64,000 nt of DNA, taken from the NCBI GenBank assembly GCA_035048815.1, contig JAUCBN010000047.1, forward strand, positions 13,482,001-13,546,000. The letters are read 5' to 3'. Below are positions 49,416-59,733 of the stretch, piece after piece. This DNA is from Abelmoschus esculentus. Taxonomy: Eukaryota > Streptophyta > Magnoliopsida > Malvales > Malvaceae. Numbering within the stretch: position 1 is the first letter of the stretch; every line of letters starts with the position of its first letter. Both the position numbers and the translations under genes were made by a program. Below the pieces are notes generated by a model. The model saw only the letters and a program-made list of their open reading frames with translations, was not told the origin of the DNA and made no database searches.

Positions 49416-50994
49416 GACTGGATAACTAAAAAGGAAAATTAGAACACTATAGTTACTAATATTTTCTTTTAAGCTACTTAAAGTAATTTCTAAGAATCCG
49501 ATTCTTTAAATAATGGATTTTATTTTAAGTTAATCTTCAAAAATTTTAATATTTTAATAAATTGATCTCAAAATTTTTTAACGTTTTAATTTTTACCCTT
49601 AATTTATTATTATATTTTAATCGTATCTTATGTTAATAAAATCGTTATAAAAATTGTTAATTATCTTGAAATACTGATGTATATTATATAATAATATGAT
49701 ATGGTATAAACGATAATTTGATGGTTTAATTAAAACATTTAAAAGGTTTAGGGACCAATTAGAATAAGAATCATAATTTAAAGATAAAACTTGAACGCCC
49801 AAAACTTTTAGATCAATTTAAAGTGAGGGTCCTAATTCTTAAAGCATGTAATTAAAGTTTTCAACTAACATAATTCTTTTTTTATGTTATAAGTTCGAAA
49901 TCGATTAGAAGAAAAATTTTCCACTTTTAAATAAAAATTATTTTAAAAATAAAATATAATATTGTTATATTATTGTTAATTAATAAACTGTTTATATTTT
50001 TTTAAAAATATACACTAAATTAGTCTCGTCTGATGCATATAAAAATGTATTTATTATATATTTGAAAGCAACTTAGATGTTATATAATTCATAAATGTTT
50101 CCAATTGAATAAGACAGGGGTTGGTTGACATCTTGGATTATTTTAGAGAATTATGCAGCAGCCGAAGAAGGAATTTAAAGTATAGAATAATAATTTAAAA
50201 TTTGTAACTGAGGTGCATTAACCGTATTGTTTGAATTTGAAATAAATATGGAATATTAAAATTACATATAATTTTGTTTTTAATACAAAATTTGATTTGG
50301 TCCAACTTGCATAAATTAGAAGTTTTGCAGACCAATATTTGAATTTGAAATAAATATGGGTCTTAATCCTAAAAATCGTAAACATGAGACTATGTTTTGG
50401 AAATTTTGGATTTGGGAGGGGTCAAACTGTAATTTTTCAAAATTTAGGGATTGAATTGTAATTTTTGAAATTTAGGTTAATTTTGCAAATTTCTAAATTT
50501 TAAGGACTATATTTGGAAATTTTTGAAAATTATTTGGAATAAATTAAATTGTGTGTGAAAGTTAAGAGTACATTGTGTCCGATTTTTTTAAAAGTCCAAG
50601 GTTAATTTGTATTTTTTTTAGGATTTGAATTGATTTTTATAATTCTATAGCTTTAATATCTTTTAAGAAAATTTAAGAGAACTCGGTTTATTTTTGTTTT
50701 AATATACATGAGGACGTAAGATCAAGCATACTTAAATATTTAGTAATTTTCGATTTATAGACGGATAGAAATCTGGATACTATATACGTTATACACAAAA
50801 TGTTAATATATAGATGAATGATATATATTCGAATAGTAATACTTTCGTTTTCTAACAAATAACGAAAATCATTTAGGAAATTAAAACACTAATAAACAAA
50901 ATCAACCAATAACAAAGAAAGAAGCTAAAACTCACATCCTCGGAGGGTATATATATTCACAATAGCTGGTACATTGACATGGTGTAGGAATTGC
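49416..50994. other. Intergenic between the two ATL20/21-like genes
   Basis: About 1.58 kb of AT-rich DNA, holding the promoter of copy 1 and the 3' side of copy 2. Around 50340-50530 phrases such as gggattgaattgtaatttt and ttttggaaatttt recur in degenerate form. No gene and no delimited element. Confidence 0.45.
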
Positions 50995-52448
50995 CTATGG
51001 TGATAAGAGAGTAGACGACGAAGATATTGATGGTCTAACTTTGGCAGATCCACCGGGGGAATTCCGACACAAAGGGCACGAAGCATTCTTCGTCAGCCAC
51101 TCGTCTATGCAATTGGCATGGAAGTAATGGTTACAGTCAGGTATAGACCTTAATGTCTCCTTAGGCTGGTATTCAGATAAGCAGATGGGACAAATATTGT
51201 CGTTTGGCTTGGGAAGACGCCCGCTCTCACCAAGTTTAGTCTTGGGATAGGACTCAATTGTTGGTCCGTCGAGTCCGGTAATGACGATCGCCGGTGATGG
51301 GGAGATTGATGCCGAGAATTCAACACTAGGGAGGTTACGCCGATGTCGGTCTGCTCTCTTTCGACCACCGATGAACAAAACCAGCCCGATTAGACTCAAG
51401 AGGCCTGGAATGCCAATGCCAATGGCAATTCCATACTTGGCACTCCTGGGAAAACCCCCTGAAATGGAAAATGAAAATCAAGGTCTATATTTCTAATTGC
51501 ACTTTATAACTTAAATATCATGCGTAATTGTATCAGATAAGTGGTACGATTTTAAACCAAAATACCCGTGTTTCATAAATAAATTCAACATGATTTGATG
51601 AATCGAATTCGAATAAAGTATTCTAAAAACTTTTCGTTAAAAATGCTATAATTTCAAGTGCTATAAGTTTTAGGTTCCTAATCACTATAAGCAATTAATT
51701 CAAATGGTTTAAAAGTCCACTGTTTTCCGAACAGAGCACCAACCAGAGGGCTGTAGCCTATAGTTAGTAGTAGCATACCTTCGGCTGGCAAATTAAAGCA
51801 CTCAATTTCCAGACTAGTCCTATTCTTGAACCGACAATCCCCTCGACGTTGACGACATGACCGGCAATCGGGATTGTTCCATTCTAACCGGACGCCGTCC
51901 CACCAACCATACCAAACAAACGGAACCGAAAAAGTTCTTATCGGACGACAACCATACGGCCGAACATTCGTAGAATCGACGGAGGATGCTGTCTGGAAAG
52001 CCACAATCGAATAGTTCATATTGCTAAGACAAGGAATTGGCCTTAACCCACCCTCGGCAGCTTCGATAGCGGCAGCGGAGCAATTAAAGAACGTGAAGGT
52101 ATACAAGAATTCAAAGTCGAAAGGAGTTCCTGATATATTGAATGGCTCCAAGAACCGTCGAGGTAGGCAGAGATCAGGGTCGTTGATCCATATCCTTTGG
52201 GTGTCATAATCGATGTACCGGACGACGAATTGTCCGGATTGTGGGAGATTAAGGACTAGTTCCTGAGTTTGGTTGCTGCAAGAAAGACCGAAACCTGGAT
52301 AGCTGCAAGGACCATTTGGGTTACCGTCAGGGTTGATACCGAAAGGGAATTTAACTTCCGGTCCACCGGCAGGGCATGAGGTGTAACAGGTCTGGGCTTC
52401 TGCTGGTTTTAGAAGAAACATCGAGAGGAAGACGAAAGGGAGAACCAT
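50995..52448 (-). CDS. RING-H2 finger protein with GUB_WAK extracellular domain (ATL20/21-like), copy 2
   Basis: Exons 51779-52448 and 50995-51458 give 377 aa. The order is the same as in copy 1: signal peptide (VLPFVFLSMFLLKPAEAQ), GUB_WAK domain (CYTSCPAGGPEVKFPFGI, CSYPGFGLSC), membrane segment (AIGIGIPGLLSLIGLVLFIG) and RING-H2 (CPICLSEY, CNHYFHANCIDEW, CPLC). The RING and juxtamembrane parts (GLDGPTIESYPKTKLGES) are close to copy 1 but the wall-facing part is much more diverged. The intron is only about 320 nt, against 985 in copy 1. Tandem duplication is clear; both look intact. Confidence 0.9.
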
Positions 52449-53749
52449 TTTTGGTGGTTGAAGGAGAAGGGTATATAGCGTACAACGCTTTTTAATTCCC
52501 TGGTTTAATTAAGGCTTTGAAGAGTCTTTTAAGCTAAGTGAGGCTTCTGGCGTGGGAGAAATTATATCGTACGAAACTATTACCACGTCATCTATGGATC
52601 AATTAATAAATATTATTTATTTTATTATCTTTTTAATCTTATAATTTTTTAAGTGAATCTTCACTCGTATTTATTGTTAATTTATTTTAAAAATAATTTT
52701 TTAAGTTGAAAAAATATATAATATAAAAAAATTAATAAGATAGATGATTTTTATTGGTTGGTTTCATGACATGGTAGGACTTACCCATAATATAATTTCT
52801 CCTTTTAATCTTACGATCAGAGGGACCCAGTTCCAATCAGGTAGATATGTTTCAATGGGTACTTGACACGTGTTGTTTCCATTTCAACCCCAACATATAC
52901 TTCATTGAAGTAAAAAGTCAAGTTAACCTCAATAAAAAATTATATAAAAAAAACAATTAAATCCTTATAAAAAAATTAAATTTTAAGATAATCTTTTACA
53001 TTTAAATTACAAAAATTCAAACCTATGAAATGATCCGATAATAAAAGATAATATAATTCATTCAGGTGATCCAAATTTAAATATCATGTCTACACAGTAT
53101 ATATGCCTTATTAAATTTTAAATTTTAACCATAAATCTTAAATTTTATATTTGATATATTAAACTCTTAATCTTAAAATTAAATTCTTAAAAATTAAAAT
53201 TAATATATTAAAATATTTTTCTTATTATTAATTGAATAATTGGCTTATTGTTGTTTGAAGGAAACATGTACCTTAGTATTTGATCCAGTGGTTTGTGAAT
53301 CAGATCAACCGTTAAGATGCGTTGAATTGAAGCGTACGATGGCGGGTCAGCAAGAGCATTGGAGCTACGTATTACATTATTTATTACTATTATTATTATC
53401 AGGGAAAATTACTTATTTGGTATTCACTTTTGTCTATATTTTTATTTTAGTACCTATCTATTTTTAGTAAATGATATTTAATTTAATTTTTAATTTTATA
53501 ATTAAAAAATTATAATATACTGACTAAGAGATAGAAAATAACGTATGACAGAGAAAAAATTACACGTGATAAATTATCATGTCATTATCTTTTCCTTAGT
53601 CAATATATTTATATGTATATCAACATAAATTTTATATAATATTAAAATAAAAACGTAATATTATATATTATTTTATTAATATAATAAATAAGATATAGAA
53701 ACAAAAATATAAATAAAATTAAAGTATCAAAATATAATTTTCCTTATTA

Positions 53750-54181
53750 TTATTGTTAGGGTAAATTATACAGATAACCACAATACTATGAGGTTGGTAT
53801 TGAAATGACTATAATACTTTAAAAAGCGTCAAATATACTGATAAATTATTAAAATTTTATCAAATAGCCACCGACCATTAAAAATTAACAGACTGATGAT
53901 GTGACAGTTAAAAATAAAATGGAATAATTACACATGTTATTATAATAAAATTAGGAGTAAATTAAAAAATATATATATAATTGATAGGGAGTAAATGTGT
54001 AATTATTCTATTTTATTTTTAATTGTTACGTCATCAGTCCGTTAATTTGTAACGGTCGGTGGCTATTTTGATACAATTTTAATAATTTACCGGTGTATTT
54101 AATACTTTTTAAAATATTATGATCATTTCGATATTAAACCCATAATATACTAGTTATCTATGTAATTTACCCTTATTGTTA
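53750..54181. mobile_element. Long-TIR MITE (Mutator-like), 414 bp, perfect 9-bp duplication
   Basis: The element is 53759-54172. It starts GGGTAAATTATACAGATAAC and its end is the inverse, GGGTAAATTACATAGATAAC. The arms pair over about 180 bp, including AAATAGCCACCGACCGTTA in both. The flanks are ttattgtta at 53750-53758 and 54173-54181, a perfect 9-bp duplication. It shares only the GGGTAAATT end with the 38202 element and so is a related but different family. No ORF. Confidence 0.87.
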
Positions 54182-54839
54182 TTATCATCCAGCTTCTTCC
54201 AAAGTCGTTGTGTTCGGTATATGAAAGACGCTTTCAATATTCAAACCGTGAGAACAGAAGAAAAAAATATCGTATCAAATTTTCCATATTTTTATTTAAT
54301 ATTATTTTCAATTTAATATTATTTTCATTTTAATAACACTCAATTGACATCGATGTGGTTTTCTCCCTCTAATTATTTTAACGGCAGAAAATAAGATAAA
54401 TATATCTGTAGTCACTTAATTATGAAAAAATTTCATTTCGACCATCGTTCTTTTCATTTTATCAACCAAACCACTTAATTATTTAAATTTTTTTTGACAA
54501 ATGCTACTGAATTTTTATTAGATCCATAAAAATTACCTTTACATCGCCTTCAAGAAGTAAAAAAATGAATTAAATAATCTAAACATTTACGACCCAAAAA
54601 ACAGAGAAAATAAAAATTCTTATGGAATTAAGCATATCAATAAAATTCAGAAGCTTCTTCAATCTCCTTGTCTCTGTCCAAACGAGACGTATAAAGAAGG
54701 AAGGAGTTGTAGACGATCCAAACTGTCATGTAAAGCATCGCTACCCAAGACTGATTTCATCGGCAAACAACCATCAACCGGAGTGGGGATATAACTTTTC
54801 GAAAGACCACTGACAAAAAAAAAATAAACAGAAACTAGC

Positions 54840-55105
54840 GTCGATTGAATCAAACCACAAGAGCAGATAAATCAAACCACCGACAAATAACAATCGATCA
54901 CTAGGGTATGCTGCAACGTGCCACAAGAGCAGAAGAATCAAACCACAAAACGAAAACATGTCACAAAGACAGAAGAAAACGTGTCACAAAGACAGAGAAA
55001 ACGTGCTATAAAAGCAGAGATTCTTATTAAAATTAAAAATAAAAGTAATAGATTTATAAATTCGGTGGTCGACAACCAATATTAGGATTGATTGCCGACC
55101 ACCGA
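54840..55105. repeat. Degenerate ~25-bp tandem phrase and a stem-loop
   Basis: Between 54847 and 55019 phrases of the type acgtg-tcacaaagacagaagaaa occur about five times with variation. Just downstream GGTGGTCGACAACCAATA (from 55062) pairs with TTGATTGCCGACCACC to make a stem of about 16 bp with two mismatches. Origin is unknown; a decayed transposon is likely. Confidence 0.45.
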
Positions 55106-55315
55106 TCAAAGGGATAGATCAAAGAGAAAACAATTAAGAACAAAAAAATTTTGAAGAAAAGAGAAAGCGGCTAGGGTTTTTTTAGGGATATTTAGTGGTA
55201 ATACACAATTATTTAAATTTTTAAGTTTGATACAAAAATTTTCAAATAAAAGATAATATAAAGTATAAGAGCCAAGATTTAAATGATATAAAATCTTTAA
55301 CGTAATTAAACCAAG

Positions 55316-55505
55316 ATAATACTCAAGGACAGAACCAGAATTTGAGGTTGAGGGGGCAAAACATAAATGTTTAAAAATAGAGGGGCAAATTCACAAAAAA
55401 ACTTTTTTAAAAAGAATTTAAATATAGAGACAAAAGTGAAAAAATTCTTCGGGACGGGGCGATTACCCCTTCCCACATGGGTGTAGTTTTGTCCCTGATA
55501 ATATT
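55316..55505. mobile_element. Short hAT-like MITE, copy 3 of 3
   Basis: The element is 55324-55497 (174 bp), starting CAAGGACAGAACCAG and ending TTTTGTCCCTG. It is flanked by ataatact (55316-55323) and ataatatt (55498-55505), 7 of 8 matching. Internal sequence matches the copies at 14692 and 22207. Non-coding. Confidence 0.8.
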
Positions 55506-56846
55506 GAACAAACATTCTCTTACTATCCAAAAGACCAAAACATATTTTTAAAGTTATATACTGCTAAGGACTTTATTTCAATGATCAAATTGAATTTAAA
55601 AAATATTTAAATACCAAAATAATAATAAAAATAATTTTAAGGACTGAAAACTTCTGTTTTTTATTATTTCTTTTGTCTAAAAATACTTATGCAAAGAGAC
55701 GACTTTTACTTTGGATCGTAAACGTCTTCTACGAGTTGTTAGAGTTCTTAATCGAGAAAGAGTCAATATTTGAACATTTTTTAAAAATAAAAATACAAAA
55801 CATGCGTTTACTTTGAATTTATTTTTTTATTTTTAATATAATCATATATATCTAATTTATTGATGGATTAAAATAAATTAAATATATTATAAATATTCAT
55901 TTGATATATCTTTAGGGGCATTGGAGTTCTGGACAAGCGTAATAAGAACGACCGTACAGGACCTTTAGAAAAAGAGGGGTTCCAAAATTTTGATAACTAT
56001 TAGATGATGTTAATCTTAAAATTCATTATAAAAAAATTTAAAAATAATCTTATAAAATATGAGTTATAATAGTTAAAACGTTATAATTATTTTTTAAATG
56101 TGATAATTGATTATAGGATATTATTGTTTATTCCTATTACTAATGGCCCCTATAAAGGACACAATAAAAGTGACCTAACCCCTAAAAAAGACAATTGTTT
56201 CTAAGGACACGTTTTTAAAACTAATGAAAGTTATGAACAATTAGGGACTACTTAATTTTAGGATTATATACTTATAAAACCTTACAAATGTTGAGTTTGT
56301 AATGTTTTACTGTTTTAAATTATAATATTTTAAGCTCGAAATTTTTATTTATTTTATTATTTTAATATATATTATTATATGTCAGTATTGGTAAAAACTA
56401 ATACAAAATAATTTGTATAAAAAATTTCGAATAATTCAACTTTTTCAATAAAATTTATATCTACTATCTTAACATCTACTCTAAAAATTTCACATATTCA
56501 CAAATTTTTCTTTTACTTTTTAGAAATATGAATTCTTTATCTTCTATTCTTCCTTAATTTTGTCAAACTGCTTGCTGGGTGCTGGAACCAATGTCTTGAA
56601 CATGTAATAATGGCGTGGAGCCTGGAGGTGGGGCAATTGCATCCTCCAAATTAATGGTTAATTCAATTTTAGGTCCTAACAATATTGAAATCATTATAAT
56701 TAAGTTCTTGCTCCTACCAAACTTTATGATTTATTATATTTTAGGACCCTATAATCTAAAATTAATCAAATTAAACCTTAATCCATAACTGCTTCTTACC
56801 ATTTCATACATTGGAGAGTTTCAGACAGAGAAATCAAAGAGAAACA

Positions 56847-57548
56847 TCAGTTTGGTTCCTTCTTCTCTAACAGAGCTTCAAGAACAACAGACTTCGGGTT
56901 CTTCATAGGTGGACCTTTCTCTCTACGCTCGAGTTCCTCCAGGCGAAACGTAATCAATCTGTCCCAGTTTCCGCCTTCGAAAAGAACCCCTGCCTTACCA
57001 TCAGTGATCCTCTGCACAATGCCGCAGTACATGTAGAACGGGTTGTTAGGATTCTTGACGATGGCAATCATTCCCGGCATTAACAGAGGCAACTCCGGTG
57101 ATTTCGGCTTGGCTGGTCTAGCAATAGTCAAAGAAGCCGGAACTGACTGCTTTGGCGGTGGAGGGTTTTCTTGAATGAACTTTTTCAGTCCCTTTTCACC
57201 GCCGGGAAACCCTCCGGTTAACCCCATCATCTCCTTCTCAAAAGCATCTTCCGGAACTGGGATGGGTGTGCCGTCCGAGGTTTCAACATTTTTGGTACCA
57301 CCTGGTGAAGTTTCCTCTACGCTTCTCTTGAGCTCAACTTCAATACCTTTTTCTCCATTGCAGAGACCTCTGCCTCCCAGGATTTCAAATGGATCAAACT
57401 TGGCATAGAAGGCTTTTTTAGGGTGTTTGGCAACCGGGAAAGATGGGTTATGAGGACGAGCGGTGATGGGGCTTTTTCCCAAGAATTGCGATCGAAATAC
57501 AAAACCTTGAAGAGTTGGGAGAGTGATTGAAGAAGAAGAAGAAGCCAT
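56847..57548 (-). CDS. ndhS: Chloroplast NDH complex subunit S (NdhS/CRR31)
   Basis: A single exon of 233 aa from the ATG at 57548 (MASSSSSITLPTLQGF). The frame is open to a Met 23 codons earlier, but the MASSSSS start fits a chloroplast transit peptide. The mature part has GGFPGGEKGLKKFIQENPPP and an SH3-like C-terminal domain with MPGMIAIVKNPNNPFYMYCG, VQRITDGKAGVLFEGGNWDR and LITFRLEELERR. NdhS is in the ferredoxin-binding subcomplex of the thylakoid NDH complex and gives it high affinity for ferredoxin, serving cyclic electron flow around photosystem I. The basic pocket of that domain is present. A MITE lies about 260 bp upstream. Confidence 0.94.
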   Translation of the reverse strand: MASSSSSITLPTLQGFVFRSQFLGKSPITARPHNPSFPVAKHPKKAFYAKFDPFEILGGRGLCNGEKGIEVELKRSVEETSPGGTKNVETSDGTPIPVPEDAFEKEMMGLTGGFPGGEKGLKKFIQENPPPPKQSVPASLTIARPAKPKSPELPLLMPGMIAIVKNPNNPFYMYCGIVQRITDGKAGVLFEGGNWDRLITFRLEELERREKGPPMKNPKSVVLEALLEKKEPN

Positions 57549-58646
57549 GGTTGTTGTTGTTTTTGAGAAGCAAGGGTGGAGAAACAGCTCTCTTATTGAT
57601 TCTAATCCTGACCACATCTTGTTTGCAATTGCTGGGTGATTTTATCTTCAGTTATTCGCCCCACAATGACATCGAACTCAACAGCACCTTGAATTAAAAT
57701 TTAATATTAAAATAAAATAAATTTAAAGCTTAATGATATAACGAGATATTATAATAATTTAACAATATACTATATAATTTAATGTTCAACGATGTTTAGT
57801 ATTACCAGTAGGGGTGTCCAAAACCGGTTCAATTGGTACTCAACGGTCCAATAAATCTAATATTAATACTATATTATTACAATGTTTTAATATTTTTTTT
57901 TCATATTTTAACTTACATTATGAGTTTATTGGACCGACGAGTACCCATTAAGCCGATTTTGAGCACCCTTAATTAACAGTGTTCAGCGGTGTTCGACGTT
58001 CGTTATAAAATTTTCCTAAAAATCAACTATATGATACTGATTACTGAAAAAATAATTATTTTTCGTATAACGGTTTTTAGAACTAATGGGAAAAATATTC
58101 AATTTCAATCTTTTTTAAAAATAATTTTTATGTAATATATATATATATATATATATAAATGATATCCTTAATATAAATAAAATGATATTTTTTTCTAAAA
58201 TAAAATAATATCATTCTATAAATAATTATTTTTTTAAATACAATAAAAAGTTAACACCCTCTAAATAAATTTTTGATTTTATCTCTGTCTATAAATAAAT
58301 AATTAATGATAATAAACAATTAAATTCTTTTTGTTTTACGTTTGTTGTACAGACGAACTGATGAACTTTGTTGATACTTTGATGGAATGAAAACAAAATA
58401 TTTATATAAAATATAATTTTTTAGATCGGGATTTATTTAGTATTATGTATAAACGTTCGAGGGCTTTCGATCAATTTTGCATAAAATTGATGGAAAAATT
58501 AATATGGGGTAAAATACACATATATTAACCCAATTCTTAGTGATTTTTATTTTGGTCACTAAATCATTTATCAGTCAATTATTAAAAGTTTCAGCTCTAT
58601 TTCTCTCTTTTTCAAGAAAAAAATTTAGGGTTTGTCTTTCCTCAAA
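57549..58646. other. Intergenic: NdhS promoter with nested TIR elements
   Basis: About 1.1 kb. The NdhS leader and promoter are next to 57548. A TIR element (57809-57971) sits inside an older repeat related to the 24074-24321 element. A short (TA)n run lies at 58136-58157. At about 58504 a GGGTAAAATACACATATATT arm resembles the long-TIR MITE family. No intact gene. Confidence 0.5.
57801..57979. mobile_element. hAT-like TIR element, 163 bp, in the NdhS upstream region
   Basis: The element is 57809-57971. It begins TAGGGGTGTCCAAAACCGGT and the inverse of its end is TAAGGGTGCTCAAAATCGGC, with pairing through GTACTC and CGGTCCAATAAA, about 45 bp per arm. The flanks are attaccag (57801-57808) and attaacag (57972-57979), 7 of 8 matching. 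No ORF. Confidence 0.78.
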
Positions 58647-58960
58647 TGACGGTGAACAACGTGGTTAATTGGCTGAAGAGAACGGAAGAGATCCACAGCT
58701 ATAATCTTTCAGCTTTTGTTTCAGATGAAGTTCATATTCTCGTCGTCGATGATTGCTTTATTGATCGAAAAATAATTAAAAACCTGCTTAGAATTACTTA
58801 TAAAGGTGGGTAAAATTCACTTTGTAAATTCATCATTCTTTTCTTCTTTTAATTTGAATCGAATAAGAGTCAGTTTGAATTATTAATTTATTACAGAACG
58901 ACAATAGATAGTCGTTAAAAAGCTTTACAAATTCTTCTTCCCCCTGATAGTTTGAGTTGT
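58647..58960 (+). pseudogene. Type-A response regulator (ARR-like) relic
   Basis: The first exon-like block (58647-58806) encodes MTVNNVVNWLKRTEEIHSYN, then VHILVVDDCFIDRKIIKNLL, the start of a receiver domain with the acidic DD pair and DRK, and ends at a donor after RITYK. After ~90 nt, the next block (from 58897, after ttattacag) reads TTIDSR-stop-KALQIL, which lines up with the family's KVTTVDSGKKALQ. The splice join is off by one base and a TAA replaces the Lys codon. Everything after that, including the phospho-accepting Asp, is missing. Type-A regulators dampen cytokinin signalling; this one cannot work. Confidence 0.75.
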
Positions 58961-58990
58961 TAATTATGGCTTAACTGATCAGCTTTTAAT

Positions 58991-59062
58991 GAGAAGAAGA
59001 AGAAGAAGAAGAAGAAGAAGAAGAAGAAGAAGAAGAAGAAGAAGAAGAAGAAGAAGAAGAAT
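58991..59062. repeat. Long AAG microsatellite
   Basis: About 23-24 perfect AAG units directly downstream of the response-regulator relic. Length is likely polymorphic. Confidence 0.95.
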
Positions 59063-59423
59063 TCCTGTTTTTATTGTTTCCGGTTGGTGAAAACCTTCTC
59101 CCTGTTGCAACTTATGTGTTCTACTAGTTATGCTGCAATGCTGCCTGTACATTCTCATATATGTCTTCCTGGAGATTAAGAAATTTATGTTTTCTCAATG
59201 TTTAAGGCTTCTGCTGTAGGATAAATCACGAAGCAGTTTATGATATCAGTAAAGATTGAGAATTTGCTGTATTGATGTTGAATATGTTGCCTTGGACTGG
59301 TGATGTTGGTCTGAAAAAAAGGTTCATTGAAACATACGTTCTTGTTTTTTTTCCCATCTAGTTTCATTGACTATCGGACATCCCTTATCACCACCATTTT
59401 TTTCTCTTCATTCTAAGGTTCAG
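59063..59423. other. Gene-less gap between AAG repeat and PH-exon fragment
   Basis: About 360 bp. It is mixed-composition, with no exon-like stretch or repeat that I can identify. Confidence 0.4.
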
Positions 59424-59500
59424 TTGACTGGGGTGGAGTTGGAATCGCTTAGAACAGAACGTGCTGATATAGAAGAGACAGAAGCTCTCTTGAAAGCTCG
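59424..59500 (+). pseudogene. Orphan exon of a PH-domain protein (At4g23895-like)
   Basis: Between an AG at 59422-59423 and a GT at 59501-59502 lies a 77-nt block encoding LTGVELESLRTERADIEE and then TEALLKAR. I recall this as the N-terminal coiled segment that precedes the PH domain in a small plant family. No PH-domain exon follows in the next 4 kb, and no start exon precedes it. It is either a fragment or the tail of a recombined relic. Its place next to NdhS and UGE matches the Arabidopsis order, so it is probably the decayed local orthologue. Confidence 0.55.
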
Positions 59501-59660
59501 GTAAGGAACAGACAACTGAATCTTGTCTTTGAACCACAGTTTGGTCAATTGCAGCTTGGAAAACACAATAAACCTCCTTTGTTAGGGAGGACCTCTCCAG
59601 ACTTGTCTTTTTCTGATAACATTAAGTAAACAATATATTTTCACCCTCGAAACAGCAACC

Positions 59661-59733
59661 GGGGGTGTAGCTCATATGGTAGAGCGCTTGCTTCGCATGC
59701 GAGAGGCACGGGGTTCGATTCCCCGCACCTCCA
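59661..59733 (+). tRNA. tRNA-Ala (anticodon CGC)
   Basis: A 73-nt cloverleaf: acceptor GGGGGTG pairs with CACCTCC (the terminal pairs include G-C and G-T), discriminator A. D arm GCTC-ATATGGTA-GAGC (A box TAGCTCATATGG), anticodon arm CTTGC-TTCGCAT-GCGAG with CGC, and T arm CGGGG-TTCGATT-CCCCG (B box GGTTCGATTCC). There is no intron. A T-rich tract (ttatttttcc) follows and would stop Pol III. CGC decodes GCG alanine codons. Confidence 0.95.

Larger units (their letters stand above)
52449..56846. other. Long gene-less region with two MITEs and tandem-repeat debris
   Basis: About 4.4 kb. Positions 52449-52560 are the copy 2 ATL promoter. A long-TIR MITE lies at 53759-54172 and a hAT-like MITE at 55324-55497. 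At 54850-55020 a degenerate ~25-bp phrase (cacaaagacagaagaaaacgtg) repeats, followed by a stem-loop at about 55062-55102. At 55920-55960 a phrase ataagaacgaccgtacag resembles one near 46167. The segment next to 56846 is the NdhS 3' flank. No gene. Confidence 0.5.

Noticed and set aside
47303..52448. Wall-associated kinase genes, because of the GUB_WAK domains
   Set aside because: No kinase domain follows; the cytosolic part is a RING-H2 finger.
58647..59500. One functional gene joining the receiver exon to the PH-type exon
   Set aside because: The families do not occur together, a decayed second receiver exon lies between them, and the joined frame stops at once.
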